Positions 38,127 to 45,796 of a stretch of DNA of 48,958 nt are shown here, one piece after another. The notes under the pieces were generated by a model, which was given only the letters and a program-made list of their open reading frames with translations, searched no databases and had not been told where the DNA came from. The stretch is taken from positions 1 through 48,958 of the forward strand of contig JADIMU010000022.1 in the NCBI GenBank assembly GCA_017694495.1. Direction: 5' to 3'. Made by a program: the position numbers and the translations under genes. Each line of letters starts with the position of its first letter. The first letter of the stretch is position 1. Source of the stretch: Candidatus Aphodenecus pullistercoris. Lineage in GTDB: Bacteria; Spirochaetota; Spirochaetia; Sphaerochaetales; Sphaerochaetaceae.

Positions 38127-38591
38127 GAAGGGATCGAGCCTCCAATGAAGGCGAACTGGGGAGGCGCCAACCTGCACTTGGGAGAGCATGTCTACATCAA
38201 CGCGGGGCTCACTCTCGTCGACGATACGCACATATACATCGGCGACTAAACGATGCTCGGCCCGAACGTGATGATAGCAACTGCGGGGCACCCCATCCTC
38301 CCATCCTTGAGGCGGGAGGAATGCATGCAATACAACCTGCCTGTGCATAGAGGTTCCACATGCTGGATCGGAGCATCCGTCTCCATCCTCCCGGGCATCA
38401 GCATTGGAGATGGCAGCGTCATCGGAGCGGGAGCCGTCGTGACGAAGGACATCCCCTCTGGCGTCGTCGCGGCAGGCAATCCATGCCGCGTCCTACGGGA
38501 AATCTCAAAATACGACAGACAGTACTATGCGAAGGGACGGAAGATCGACTGGAAGGAGATTGAAGACGAAATCGCCCGCCACAAAGCGTGA
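38127..38591 (+). pseudogene. Remnant of a maltose/galactoside O-acetyltransferase
   Basis: Hexapeptide-repeat (left-handed beta-helix) acetyltransferase missing its N-terminal part. The frame opens directly after the ABC-F stop with IEPPMKANWGGANLHLGEHVYINAGLTLVDDTHIYIGD, meets an in-frame TAA at 38247-38249, and resumes as TMLGPNVMIATAGHPILPSLRREE...GSTCWIGASVSILPGISIGDGSVIGAGAVVTKDIPSGVVAAGNPCRVLREI. The catalytic His is in ATAGHP. About the first 60 residues and the start codon are gone. The nonsense codon takes the place of one residue without a frameshift, so decay is recent. Confidence 0.85.
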
Positions 38592-38597
38592 CGGGCG
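38573..38597. terminator. Hairpin between acetyltransferase remnant and desulfoferrodoxin gene
   Basis: CGCCCG...CGGGCG (38573-38578 with 38592-38597) enclosing an inner CAC/GTG pair after one mismatch, at the junction of convergent genes. No T run; weak evidence as a terminator. Confidence 0.35.
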
Positions 38598-38622
38598 ACG
38601 TGTGACGGATGGAAAGACCGGC

Positions 38623-38997
38623 TCAGATCTCAGCCTTCCACAGACCGTGGAGGTTGCAATAGGCGTAGACGGCCTTGGGCTTGTCGCTGTCGTTCAGGGC
38701 GAAGACGACCTCGGGTGCCTCGCCGGCCTTGAGGTTCTTCCGCTGTCCACCCTCCTCGCTCTCGAGGTAGACCCACTGGATGAGGTGCTCCTCTGTCATG
38801 GGATGGGCGACGGAACCAATCTTGACGATGACCTTGCGGCCCTCGACTGTGACGACGGGGACATGCTTCTCGGTGGCGGCGTCAGTCGTGTTGGGCACGA
38901 GCTCAGCCATCTTCTCACCGCAGCAGACGACAGGAACGCCCTTGTCGACGACCTTGCCGATGATGTTTCCACAATGCTTGCAGATGTAGAATTTCAT
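38623..38997 (-). CDS. dfx: Desulfoferrodoxin (superoxide reductase, two-iron type)
   Basis: Reduces superoxide to peroxide in the cytoplasm, an oxygen-defence enzyme of anaerobes. 124 residues from ATG 38997. Desulforedoxin-like iron centre I ligands are complete: Cys6, Cys9, Cys25, Cys26. Centre II ligands of superoxide reductase are present: His45 (EKHVPV, with the catalytic Glu43-Lys44), His65 and His71 (AHPMTEEH), Cys114 and His117 (CNLHGLW). ATG 38997 has AAGGAG about 8 bases upstream; an ATG two codons earlier overlaps the stop of the coiled-coil gene. Probably co-transcribed with that gene. Confidence 0.95.
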   Translation of the reverse strand: MKFYICKHCGNIIGKVVDKGVPVVCCGEKMAELVPNTTDAATEKHVPVVTVEGRKVIVKIGSVAHPMTEEHLIQWVYLESEEGGQRKNLKAGEAPEVVFALNDSDKPKAVYAYCNLHGLWKAEI

Positions 38998-39002
38998 AAT
39001 CA

Positions 39003-39479
39003 TTACTCCTTGTTGGATGTTGAATCCTCAATCTCTCCTATGACCTGGGCGTCGGTCCTCATGGGAATAATCTTCCGTATGAAGGCCTGGACCCCGACAT
39101 AGGTCTTCTCGAACTCGCTCTCGCTCTCCTTCAGCGCGGCCTGCCAGGCGGCGCCGAAACCGGGACTGTTCAGGATGAGGCGGTCGACGGCCTTCTGGTA
39201 GACCGTCAGGCGCTCCAGCTCCTTGCGTCCAGGCTTCTGCGAGTATGTCTGTATGCTGATGCGCAGGTTCTCGTTGGCCTTCTTCAGCTCTTCGTTCTCG
39301 GCCTTGAGCTTGTTCAGCCCTTCGCTCTCAAGCTCCATGCGGTCGGTGAGCATCTGCTTGAGCCTGGCATTTTCCTTCTCTGATGCCGACTTCTGGGAGC
39401 GCAGCCGGATTGCCATGAATATGAATACGAGCAAGGCGACGACAAGACCAGCGGCAAGACCATACAGTACGTTTTCCAT
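39003..39479 (-). CDS. Membrane-anchored coiled-coil protein
   Basis: 158 residues. One N-terminal helix (VLYGLAAGLVVALLVFIFMAIRL, 4-26) followed by a coiled coil at about 28-85 (KSASEKENARLKQMLTDRMELESEGLNKLKAENEELKKANENLRISI), then a helical C-terminus (KELERLTVYQKAVDRLILNSPGFGAAWQAALKESESEFEKTYVG). Layout resembles RmuC-like or YtxH-like anchored proteins, but I recognise no family. No ribosome site; TTGTTG-18-TATCAT (39515-39486) ends 6 bases before ATG 39479. Confidence 0.6.
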   Translation of the reverse strand: MENVLYGLAAGLVVALLVFIFMAIRLRSQKSASEKENARLKQMLTDRMELESEGLNKLKAENEELKKANENLRISIQTYSQKPGRKELERLTVYQKAVDRLILNSPGFGAAWQAALKESESEFEKTYVGVQAFIRKIIPMRTDAQVIGEIEDSTSNKE

Positions 39480-39485
39480 GTGTAT

Positions 39486-39515
39486 ATGATAGCACAGCTA
39501 CAGACTTCTCAACAA
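39486..39515 (-). promoter_or_regulatory. Putative promoter of the coiled-coil gene, leaderless arrangement
   Basis: Minus-strand TTGTTG (39515-39510), 18-bp spacer, TATCAT (39491-39486), 6 bases before ATG 39479. It overlaps the 3' end of the nucleotidyltransferase gene. Confidence 0.45.
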
Positions 39516-40124
39516 TCTGTCGCACCAGAGCCAGAGGGACTCGGCGTCCACATCCTCCGACAGCAGGATGCGCCGCTGCATATCATCGTCGACGAGTGAT
39601 GAAAGATCGCTGAAACGATGGACGTATGAACCTGTATCATAGTAGTGGACAAGACGGACGACGAAGCGCATCGACTTCCTCAATCCTTCAAGCCAGGAGA
39701 GGTCCGGTGCATGCACGATGGAATGGGTCAGCGCATGATGAAGCGCCGAGAGGGACTCGACGAGGGCCAGCCTGACATCCTCCATGCCGACAGGCCCCAC
39801 CAGCTCCTCAAGACTCCCTACGATCGGCCTCGTGTCCAGAATGAGGTTGACCCTGTCGGCGACATCCCAGTGGCACAGCGTCTCGGCGGACGAGATGAAG
39901 CCGCAAAGGAGCCTGGACTCATCAAAGGAGTCTACCAGCTGGCGATAGCCGACGAGGTCGTCGTATGAGCAGCGATGCAGGAGGACGACGAGGTCGATGT
40001 CGCTCTCAGGTCCCGCCTCTCCTCTTCCCCAGCTTCCCTGAAGACCGAAGAATGCCAGATTGTCGCCGAAGGCTTCCACAAGCTGGTCCTCGAAGCGCTC
40101 CAGAAATGCATAGATGTCAATCAT
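39498..40124 (-). CDS. Nucleotidyltransferase-domain protein
   Basis: 208 residues of the polymerase-beta/MNT nucleotidyltransferase fold. The motif GSWGRGEAGPESDIDLVVLL (Gly30-Ser31, catalytic Asp42 and Asp44) is intact; the rest includes a helical C-terminal region (ALVESLSALHHALTHSIVHAPDLSWLEGLRKSMRFVVRLVHYYDTGSYVHR), as in aminoglycoside-type or MNT-HEPN-like proteins. No separate HEPN gene is next to it, so a toxin-antitoxin role is not supported. ATG 40124 is preceded by AAGGAGGTGG. Substrate unknown. Confidence 0.72.
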   Translation of the reverse strand: MIDIYAFLERFEDQLVEAFGDNLAFFGLQGSWGRGEAGPESDIDLVVLLHRCSYDDLVGYRQLVDSFDESRLLCGFISSAETLCHWDVADRVNLILDTRPIVGSLEELVGPVGMEDVRLALVESLSALHHALTHSIVHAPDLSWLEGLRKSMRFVVRLVHYYDTGSYVHRFSDLSSLVDDDMQRRILLSEDVDAESLWLWCDRLLRSL

Positions 40125-40139
40125 TGGCCACCTCCTTCA

Positions 40140-40169
40140 TTGACGCCGGGGCCATGCTGAAAGTATTAT
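40140..40169 (+). promoter_or_regulatory. tRNA-Leu promoter
   Basis: TTGACG (40140-40145), 18-bp spacer, TATTAT (40164-40169), ending 15 bases before the mature tRNA 5' end. Confidence 0.65.
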
Positions 40170-40184
40170 GCCAGAGTGTCAAGC

Positions 40185-40265
40185 GCCCGGATGGCGAAAC
40201 TGGTATACGCAAGGGACTTAAAATCCCTCGACTCTGTCATGCGGGTCCGAGCCCCGCTCCGGGCA
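40185..40265 (+). tRNA. tRNA-Leu (anticodon UAA)
   Basis: 81 bases. The acceptor stem GCCCGGA (40185-40191) pairs with TCCGGGC (40258-40264), discriminator A at 40265. The anticodon arm AGGGA-CTTAAAA-TCCCT gives anticodon TAA. A long variable arm (about CGACTCTGTCATG) and T arm GCGGG-TCCGAGC-CCCGC fit class II tRNA-Leu. CCA is not encoded (AGAAT follows). By eye it is close to the E. coli Leu(UAA) sequence. Confidence 0.95.
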
Positions 40266-40350
40266 AGAATCGTCAAAAGCTATTTGTCTGCATTGCAGAT
40301 ATCTGCTCTTCACTGCCACAAGAAAAGCGCACATGGCCGCCGGTGTGCGG

Positions 40351-40869
40351 CTAGGACAGGGACCTTCTGTACAGCTCCGTATAGACCATCTGCCCATCGA
40401 TGCGCTCGCTAAGCATCAGGCTGACGCCACCGGCCATCTCGCTGAAGGCTTCGAAAGGCTGTCCTGACACAGGCGCCATGACGCGGCGCGCCAGCGTCAC
40501 ATGGGCCGTGTAAGGACGCTTCTCGAGCTTGAAGCCGGCTTCGAGCAGGGCCTTGTGGAGGTCCGCCTGGAGCCTTTTCAGTTCCTTGCCTCCATCCACA
40601 GCCAGATACCAGGTGTCGCCATCAGGCCGCCTGAAGCGTCCAAGCTGACGGAATGTCAGACGGAATGGGCCGCACTCGACACTGTCGATGCACTCCCGGA
40701 TCCGTCCAAGGCTTGATGCCGGCAGCTCGCCAAGGAACTCGAGCGTCAGATGGAGGTTCTCCTTCTTTGTATATGTCGCCCGGAGCGCCTCCTCGTGGAG
40801 GCTGTCCCGGATCGAGGCGATGCGCTCCTTCGTCTCCCCGCTGAAGAGGATTGCGATGAAAAGTCTCAT
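40351..40869 (-). CDS. thpR: RNA 2',3'-cyclic phosphodiesterase (ThpR/LigT family)
   Basis: 2H phosphoesterase, 172 residues from ATG 40869. The two HxT/S motifs are HLT at 40-42 (NLHLTLEFLGEL) and HVT near 125 (YTAHVTLARRV); RLFIAILFS at the N-terminus is the usual first strand. The family opens 2',3'-cyclic phosphates on RNA. The longer frame to 40908 is not used because TAGCAT (40882-40877) lies 7 bases before ATG 40869 and no ribosome site is present. The 3' neighbour is the tRNA-Leu gene on the opposite strand. Confidence 0.85.
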   Translation of the reverse strand: MRLFIAILFSGETKERIASIRDSLHEEALRATYTKKENLHLTLEFLGELPASSLGRIRECIDSVECGPFRLTFRQLGRFRRPDGDTWYLAVDGGKELKRLQADLHKALLEAGFKLEKRPYTAHVTLARRVMAPVSGQPFEAFSEMAGGVSLMLSERIDGQMVYTELYRRSLS

Positions 40870-41055
40870 GGCAGTCATGCTAGCACAGCCTTGAAGAAGG
40901 CGGAACACAGAGCTTCTCCATCAACTCTTTCCAATTGGCACATTCTTCACACAAGCCACAAGGTACTTCTTCCATTCTGGGCACAGCAGTCACCCCAGGT
41001 ACTTCGACCGGACCTATTCTTGGCGCATCAGACAAGAAAACCGGAGGAAAAGCAC

Positions 41056-41802
41056 ATGAAGAAACTTACAATCCTTGTCACCCTGATCGCCGTCCTGGCA
41101 GGCAGCCTCTTCGCAGCCGACACCTACGAGAGCGGAATCCTTTTCCACACCAACACTTACGTCGATGACGCCGACGGCTATGTGGCCACAGAGCGCTCCA
41201 TCTGCCTCGACTACCTCAGCTCCACGGGAGAAGTCCTCGCGAGCACCGAAGCCGAAGCCTTCTACAGCCCCCGCTCCAACGGCAGCGTCGACCGCACGAT
41301 CGTTGGAGACGCAGAGGTCTTCGACCTGCTGGACCTGATCGGCGACGGCTATGTCATGACCCCCTTCAACGACGCCGTCCACTCCTATGAGTACGATGAG
41401 CTCGAGCCGACGAGCATCGACGGGGTCGCATGCCGCGTCTTCACCTTCTCCGTCGCCCTTGACAGGAACGCCTTCACCGCAGGAGCCAAGGAAAGCGGCC
41501 TCATCGGCTGGGACAGCGACGCCAAGGACGAGAACGGTGACGTCATGATGACCGTCTACGTCGACAGCGAGAGCGGCGCCATCGTCAGACAGGAGGCGAC
41601 AATCGACTTCGGTGATGGACTGAGCGTCAGCCAGAGTGCCGACTTCGACCTCATCGACGGCGTCAACCTCCCCACCTCAGTCGTGACGAGTGGAACCCTG
41701 ATCGACTCCTCGGCGCCAGGCGTGCAGCGGAATGTCACCCGCTTCCAGGCGCACGAGAGCCTCGGCGCCTACGTCGCGACGGACGACTGGCACGACGCCT
41801 GA
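41056..41802 (+). CDS. Exported protein of unknown function
   Basis: 248 residues. Signal peptide MKKLTILVTLIAVLAGSLFA-A at 1-20, no lipobox. The mature part is acidic and beta-rich (HTNTYVDDADGYVATERSICLDYLSS, VACRVFTFSVALDRNAF, VMMTVYVDSESGAIVRQEATIDFGDGLSVSQSADFDLIDGVNLPTSV), a layout reminiscent of LolA-like or outer-membrane lipoprotein-sorting folds, but I cannot assign a family. The ATG has GGAGG 8 bases upstream. It ends in a good intrinsic terminator, so it is monocistronic. Confidence 0.65.
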   Translation: MKKLTILVTLIAVLAGSLFAADTYESGILFHTNTYVDDADGYVATERSICLDYLSSTGEVLASTEAEAFYSPRSNGSVDRTIVGDAEVFDLLDLIGDGYVMTPFNDAVHSYEYDELEPTSIDGVACRVFTFSVALDRNAFTAGAKESGLIGWDSDAKDENGDVMMTVYVDSESGAIVRQEATIDFGDGLSVSQSADFDLIDGVNLPTSVVTSGTLIDSSAPGVQRNVTRFQAHESLGAYVATDDWHDA

Positions 41803-41829
41803 GGGGCACGATCCACAGTTCTCCTTTTG

Positions 41830-41860
41830 GGAAGGCAGGCCAAAAGCCTGCTTTCCTTTT
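41830..41860 (+). terminator. Intrinsic terminator of the exported-protein gene
   Basis: 11-bp stem with one G-T pair (41830-41840 with 41846-41856), CAAAA loop and TTTT tail (41857-41860). The downstream tatD -10 box follows 14 bases later. Confidence 0.85.
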
Positions 41861-41874
41861 GTCATGCGCCCGGC

Positions 41875-41880
41875 TAAGAT
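41875..41880 (+). promoter_or_regulatory. Putative tatD -10 box, leaderless arrangement
   Basis: TAAGAT ends 7 bases before ATG 41888. The -35 position falls in the 3' arm of the preceding terminator (about 41852-41857) and matches consensus poorly. No ribosome site is seen. Confidence 0.38.
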
Positions 41881-41887
41881 GGGTGCC

Positions 41888-42637
41888 ATGGCACTCTTCG
41901 ACACACACTTCCATCTGGAAAGCATGCTGGCAAAGGGCATTGACCTTGACGGCCTTCCACATCTTGAAGGCATGGACATCGGCTGCGAGCCGGGTGACAT
42001 CGAGCGGAGACAGCCCCTCATCTCCCGCTTTCCAGGACTCCACTTCTCCATCGCGGCCGGCCCCTGGTGCCTCGGCGCCGAGGGCGCCGACATCGACGCT
42101 CTCGTCGAGGCCGTGAGGCGCGACTGCCTCGCCCACAATCCACACTTCATCGGAGAGATAGGCATAGACGACTACTGGAAGTACGGCCAGAAGGGGCAGA
42201 TGGGAGAGCTCATGCTCCGCCAGCTCAGCCTTTGCGACGAGCTGGACAAGCCCGTCGTCATACACGTGAGGCAGGCCGACGAGGAGACGCTCTCCATCCT
42301 CCGGGCCCACGCCAACAGAAGGCGCGGCATCATACACTGCTTCTCGTCGACCTGGCAGGAGGCGGTGCGCTACCTCGACCTGGGCTACCACATATCGCTG
42401 TCGGGGACTGTGACCTACAAGGCCAACGAAGCGCTCAGGGAGGTGGCCAGGAAGCTGCCTGAGGACAGGATCCTGCTCGAGACGGACTCGCCCTACCTCA
42501 GTCCCGTCCCAATGCGGGGGAAGACGAACACGCCTGTGAACATCGCCCACACCTACTCGCTCGTCGCCTCCCTCAGAGGTCTGGACGTGGCCCGGCTGGA
42601 CAGCCTGGTGAGGCGCAACTACCTGTCGATTCTGTAG
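41888..42637 (+). CDS. tatD: TatD family metal-dependent hydrolase
   Basis: Amidohydrolase-fold deoxyribonuclease family, 249 residues. Metal ligands are visible: HxH in FDTHFHLES (His7, His9), Glu in FIGEIGIDDYW, His in VVIHVRQAD, His in IIHCFSSTW and Asp in LETDSPYLSP, followed by the family end NTPVNIAHTYSLVASLRGLDVARLDSLVRRNYLSI. ATG 41888 is preferred over a more upstream frame because it begins at the first strand and stands 7 bases after a -10-like box. Its 3' end overlaps the convergent gene by 19 bases. Confidence 0.88.
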   Translation: MALFDTHFHLESMLAKGIDLDGLPHLEGMDIGCEPGDIERRQPLISRFPGLHFSIAAGPWCLGAEGADIDALVEAVRRDCLAHNPHFIGEIGIDDYWKYGQKGQMGELMLRQLSLCDELDKPVVIHVRQADEETLSILRAHANRRRGIIHCFSSTWQEAVRYLDLGYHISLSGTVTYKANEALREVARKLPEDRILLETDSPYLSPVPMRGKTNTPVNIAHTYSLVASLRGLDVARLDSLVRRNYLSIL

Positions 42638-43326
42638 GGCGTCGCCGCACGGCCTCTGACGCCGGAGGAGAGGGCCGAGACCATGGCGTCCAGATCCTCG
42701 CCCACCGTGGCGACATCCTGTCCCGACTCGAAGGCCGAGGCGTAGATCCTGTCGACGATGACCAGTCCGTCCCATCGCCTCAGCAGTCCTGCGACCTTGC
42801 CCGGGCTGTAGACGATGATCTTGTCGGCCCCCAGGCCATCAAGCTGGGACAGCATGCTATCCTCAGTGACGCTGTTGAGCGCCTGGGAATAGGAAAGGGT
42901 GCGGACGGGCGACGAGCCGGCCAGGGCCACCTCCCAGCCGCTTGACTCGTCATAGATGACGACGGCATCGGGCCAGGCCTCATAGGCCAGGGACCACATC
43001 GCGGCCCCATCAGGGACGAAGACTGTGTCGAAGACCTCGTGTGCCGCCTCGTCCTCTATGCCGAAGCAGGCAGAGGGATCACCTGCGGCAACTCCATCCG
43101 AAAGGGCCTCGAGGGCTGCGGGAGGCGTGTAGATGGCCATGCCATCTCCATCATAATCATGGCCGTCCACAAGGCTCCAGCGGTTGGAAAGCGTCGTCCA
43201 GGACTGGAAGAGCACGGCCGAGCCTGAGGTGACAAGGCTGACGCGCTCGCCCCGCAGGAGGAAGAGCGCCAGGGCCATGGCCAGGATGGCGATGGCTGTA
43301 ATCATGGCCAGAACCTTTCGTGACAT
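42619..43326 (-). CDS. Membrane-anchored protein of unknown function
   Basis: 235 residues from ATG 43326. A single N-terminal helix (VLAMITAIAILAMALALFLL, 4-23) anchors an extracytoplasmic domain that looks like a split alpha/beta fold (DAVVIYDESSGWEVALAGSSPVRTLSY, ADKIIVYSPGKVAGLLRRWDGLVIVDRIYAS). It resembles a LacI-like periplasmic domain only vaguely; I do not recognise it. No ribosome site; TTGAGG-18-TATATT (43362-43333) ends 6 bases before the ATG. Convergent with tatD with a 19-base coding overlap. Confidence 0.6.
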   Translation of the reverse strand: MSRKVLAMITAIAILAMALALFLLRGERVSLVTSGSAVLFQSWTTLSNRWSLVDGHDYDGDGMAIYTPPAALEALSDGVAAGDPSACFGIEDEAAHEVFDTVFVPDGAAMWSLAYEAWPDAVVIYDESSGWEVALAGSSPVRTLSYSQALNSVTEDSMLSQLDGLGADKIIVYSPGKVAGLLRRWDGLVIVDRIYASAFESGQDVATVGEDLDAMVSALSSGVRGRAATPYRIDR

Positions 43327-43332
43327 GGAGGA

Positions 43333-43362
43333 AATATATCCCGCTGCGGCCCCAGGCCTCAA
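43333..43362 (-). promoter_or_regulatory. Putative promoter of the membrane-anchored gene, leaderless arrangement
   Basis: Minus-strand TTGAGG (43362-43357), 18-bp spacer, TATATT (43338-43333), 6 bases before ATG 43326. Confidence 0.45.
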
Positions 43363-43369
43363 GCCAGAA

Positions 43370-43398
43370 TTGACCAAAGGAATGGGAAAAAATAGAAT
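43370..43398 (+). promoter_or_regulatory. fba promoter
   Basis: TTGACC (43370-43375), 17-bp spacer, TAGAAT (43393-43398), with a leader of about 30 bases carrying AGGAGGA before ATG 43434. Confidence 0.65.
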
Positions 43399-43433
43399 TG
43401 GTGCCAGAAACAATTTTCAGGAGGATCATTCCA

Positions 43434-44432
43434 ATGGTCAGCTACAAAGATCTTGGCCTTGTCAACTCCCGTGACATGTTCGCCAAAGCCATCAAGGGCG
43501 GCTATGCCGTACCGGCCTACAACTTCAACAACATGGAGCAGATGCAGGCTATCATCCAGGCCTGTGTCGCGACCAAGAGCCCCGTCATCCTTCAGGTCAG
43601 CCGCGGTGCCAGGGACTATGCCAACATCAACATCCTGCGCAACATGGCGCGCGGCGTCGTCGAGTATGCCCACGAGCTCGGCTGCGACATCCCCATCGTC
43701 CTCCATCTGGACCATGGCGATTCCTACGAGACGTGCAAGGAGTGCATCGACAACGGCTTCTCCTCCGTCATGATCGACGGTTCCTCCCTCCCCTATGAGG
43801 AGAACGTCGCCCTGACGAAGAAGGTCGTCGAGTACGCCCACCAGTTCGACGTCACCGTCGAGGGAGAGCTCGGAGTCCTGGCCGGCATCGAGGACGAGGT
43901 CGCCAGCGAGGTCACCCACTACACCAGGCCCGAGGAGGTCGAGGACTTCGTCTCCAAGACCGGCGTCGACAGCCTCGCCATCTCGATCGGCACCAGCCAT
44001 GGCGCCAACAAGTTCAAGCCCGAACAGTGCACCAGGAACGCCGACGGCATCCTCGTTCCGCCCCCGCTCCGCTTCGACATCCTCAAGGAGGTCGAGAAGC
44101 GCCTTCCCGGCTTCCCCATCGTCCTGCACGGCTCCTCCTCCGTTCCCCAGGAGTACGTCAAGATGATCAACGAGCACGGCGGAAAGCTCAAGGACAGCGT
44201 CGGCATCCCCGAGGAGCAGCTGCGCGAGGCCGCCAAGAGCGCCGTGTGCAAGATCAACATCGACTCCGATGGCCGCCTCGCCATGACGGGCACCATCAGG
44301 AGGATCTTCGACGAGCATCCTGAGGTCTTCGATCCCAGGAAGTACCTCGGACCGGCCCGCGATGCCCTCAAGGAGATGTACATGAGGAAGAACATCGAGG
44401 TCCTCGGCTCCGCCGGACACGCGCTCGACTGA
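43434..44432 (+). CDS. fba: Class II fructose-bisphosphate aldolase
   Basis: Zinc-dependent cleavage of fructose 1,6-bisphosphate; with the PPi-dependent phosphofructokinase it forms a glycolytic pair in this window. 332 residues. Start VSYKDLGLVNSRDMFAKAIKGGYAVPAYNFNNMEQMQAI, zinc/catalytic segment IVLHLDHGDSYETCKECIDNGFSSVMIDGSSLPYEENV near 88-125, GELGVLAGIED, SLAISIGTSHGANKF with a zinc His, VLHGSSSVP with another, and KINIDSDGRLAMTG near 275. ATG 43434 has AGGAGGA 7 bases upstream. Own promoter and terminator. Confidence 0.95.
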   Translation: MVSYKDLGLVNSRDMFAKAIKGGYAVPAYNFNNMEQMQAIIQACVATKSPVILQVSRGARDYANINILRNMARGVVEYAHELGCDIPIVLHLDHGDSYETCKECIDNGFSSVMIDGSSLPYEENVALTKKVVEYAHQFDVTVEGELGVLAGIEDEVASEVTHYTRPEEVEDFVSKTGVDSLAISIGTSHGANKFKPEQCTRNADGILVPPPLRFDILKEVEKRLPGFPIVLHGSSSVPQEYVKMINEHGGKLKDSVGIPEEQLREAAKSAVCKINIDSDGRLAMTGTIRRIFDEHPEVFDPRKYLGPARDALKEMYMRKNIEVLGSAGHALD

Positions 44433-44448
44433 AGAATGCGTACAGCAG

Positions 44449-44479
44449 AAAGCCCTCAAAAGCATTTTGGGGGCTTTTT
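44449..44479 (+). terminator. Intrinsic terminator of fba
   Basis: 13-bp stem with one T-G pair (44449-44461 with 44465-44477), a 3-base loop and a TTTTT run ending at 44479. Confidence 0.85.
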
Positions 44480-44502
44480 GCATGTTTTGGGCACTTTCGC
44501 TT

Positions 44503-44532
44503 TTGACAGTGCTCATTCCACTATGATATATT
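44503..44532 (+). promoter_or_regulatory. infC operon promoter
   Basis: TTGACA (44503-44508), 18-bp spacer, TATATT (44527-44532). The leader of about 50 bases carries a 7-bp hairpin (44539-44555, CTGTGGC/GCCACAG), a possible site for autoregulation by L20 or IF3 (inference). Confidence 0.6.
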
Positions 44533-44589
44533 CCAACACTGTGGCAGCGCCACAGAGACTCACGCAAAGGGTTGGAGACAGGAGAATAC

Positions 44590-45120
44590 TTGGCTACTAA
44601 GGACTTAAGGACAAACAGGCAGATTCGTGCACATGAAGTGCGTCTCATTGACGAGAACGGAGAGCAGAAGGGGGTCATGAGGACCTACGACGCCATCCGT
44701 CTGGCCGAGGAGGCGGGACTGGACCTCGTGGAGGTCTCCCCCAACGCCAATCCGCCGGTGTGCAAGATACTCGACTTCGGCAAATACCGCTACGAGATGG
44801 AGAAGAAGCAGCGCGACGCCAAGAGGAACCAGACAGTCATCAAGGTCAAGGAAATCCGCATGCAGCCCAAGATCGACAAGCATGACCTTGAGACCAAGAG
44901 CAAGTTCATCTCGGAGTTCCTCCAGGAGGGCAACAAGGTCAAGGTCTCGATCCGCTTCCGTGGCCGTGAGCTGGCCCATCCCGAGCTTGGAAAGGACGTC
45001 CTCGACAGGATACTTGCCCAGCTGACCGAGAATGGTGTACAGTACAATCTTGACAAGGGGGCCTTCATGGAAGGCAAGATGATGAGCATGTTCGTCTCCC
45101 CCAAGTCCCAGAAGAAATGA
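44590..45120 (+). CDS. infC: Translation initiation factor IF-3
   Basis: Binds the 30S subunit and proofreads start codons. 176 residues: KDLRTNRQIRAHEVRLIDENGEQKGVMRTYDAIRLAEEAGLDLVEVSPNANPPVCKILDFGKYRYE (N-domain), then VKEIRMQPKIDKHDLETKSKFISEFLQEGNKVKVSIRFRGRELAHPELGKDVLDRIL (C-domain). The start is TTG 44590, with GGAG 5-6 bases upstream; a second TTG at 44572 has no such site. A non-AUG start matches the known IF-3 autoregulation, in which IF-3 rejects its own weak start codon. First gene of infC-rpmI-rplT. Confidence 0.95.
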   Translation: MATKDLRTNRQIRAHEVRLIDENGEQKGVMRTYDAIRLAEEAGLDLVEVSPNANPPVCKILDFGKYRYEMEKKQRDAKRNQTVIKVKEIRMQPKIDKHDLETKSKFISEFLQEGNKVKVSIRFRGRELAHPELGKDVLDRILAQLTENGVQYNLDKGAFMEGKMMSMFVSPKSQKK

Positions 45121-45199
45121 AATGACGACCGCATGGTCATCATAATACGTAGCTTCAGGGGTTCTTGTTCCCTGCGGTGCGATTAGGAGTTTTGGTAAG
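45121..45199 (+). other. infC-rpmI intergenic region with hairpins
   Basis: 79 bases holding GACC-GCAT-GGTC (45126-45137) and CAGGG-N9-CCCTG (about 45156-45174), then TTAGGAG before rpmI. Similar positions host L20 binding sites in other bacteria; this is a suggestion, not an identification. Confidence 0.3.
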
Positions 45200-45397
45200 A
45201 TGCCAAAGATGAAAACAAGGAAGAGCGCGGCAAAGCGCTACAGGGTCACCGGATCTGGCAAGATCGCCTACAAGAAGATGGGCCTTCGCCACATTCTCAC
45301 CAAGAAGAGTTCCAAGCGCAAGATGAACCTCAGACACGCTGGAATCCTTTCCGATGTGGAAGCAAAGAAAGCAAAGACTATGCTTCCCTACGCCTAA
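45200..45397 (+). CDS. rpmI: 50S ribosomal protein L35
   Basis: 65 residues, the standard length: [64 protein letters not shown]. The motifs [10 protein letters not shown] and [16 protein letters not shown] are diagnostic. It sits between infC and rplT in the conserved order. TTAGGAG is upstream of the ATG. Confidence 0.97.
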   Translation: MPKMKTRKSAAKRYRVTGSGKIAYKKMGLRHILTKKSSKRKMNLRHAGILSDVEAKKAKTMLPYA

Positions 45398-45412
45398 GAG
45401 GAGTGAGAAGAA

Positions 45413-45769
45413 ATGCCAAGAGCTGTTGACGGAACCAAACACAAGGACAGAAGGAAGAAGATTCTCGACCAGGCCAAGGGCTACTGGGGACGCAGGAGCA
45501 CCAACTACCGCGTCGCCAAGGACGCTGTCCACAAGGCTGGACAGTACGCCTACCGCGGCAGAAGGGAGAAGAAGAGGGACTTCAGGAAGCTCTGGATCGC
45601 GCGTATCAGCGCCGCAGTCCAGGCCGAGGGTCTCAACTACTCCCAGTTCATGCACGGTCTCAAGCTGGCCAACATCGAACTGAACAGGAAGGCCCTTTCC
45701 AACATGGCCATCGAGGACAAGGCTGCATTCAGCGCCCTCGTGGCTCAGGTGAAGGCCGTTCTCGCATAA
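45413..45769 (+). CDS. rplT: 50S ribosomal protein L20
   Basis: 118 residues, standard length. [99 protein letters not shown] follows the L20 consensus throughout. L20 is an early 23S rRNA-binding protein and the usual autoregulator of this operon. AGAGGAGTGAG precedes the ATG, 15 bases after rpmI. Confidence 0.97.
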   Translation: MPRAVDGTKHKDRRKKILDQAKGYWGRRSTNYRVAKDAVHKAGQYAYRGRREKKRDFRKLWIARISAAVQAEGLNYSQFMHGLKLANIELNRKALSNMAIEDKAAFSALVAQVKAVLA

Positions 45770-45796
45770 GTTAGACTACTCTGAGGGAGGTGGTTC

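Noticed and set aside
38247-38249. In-frame TAA in the acetyltransferase read as recoding
   Set aside because: TAA is not a selenocysteine or pyrrolysine codon and the N-terminal part is missing anyway; simple gene decay explains it.
39498-40124. Nucleotidyltransferase as the antitoxin of a MNT/HEPN system
   Set aside because: No HEPN gene is adjacent; the neighbours are a coiled-coil membrane gene and a tRNA.
43359-44678. 439-codon minus-strand frame opposite fba and infC
   Set aside because: Shadow of two well-supported plus-strand genes and it crosses their terminator and promoter.
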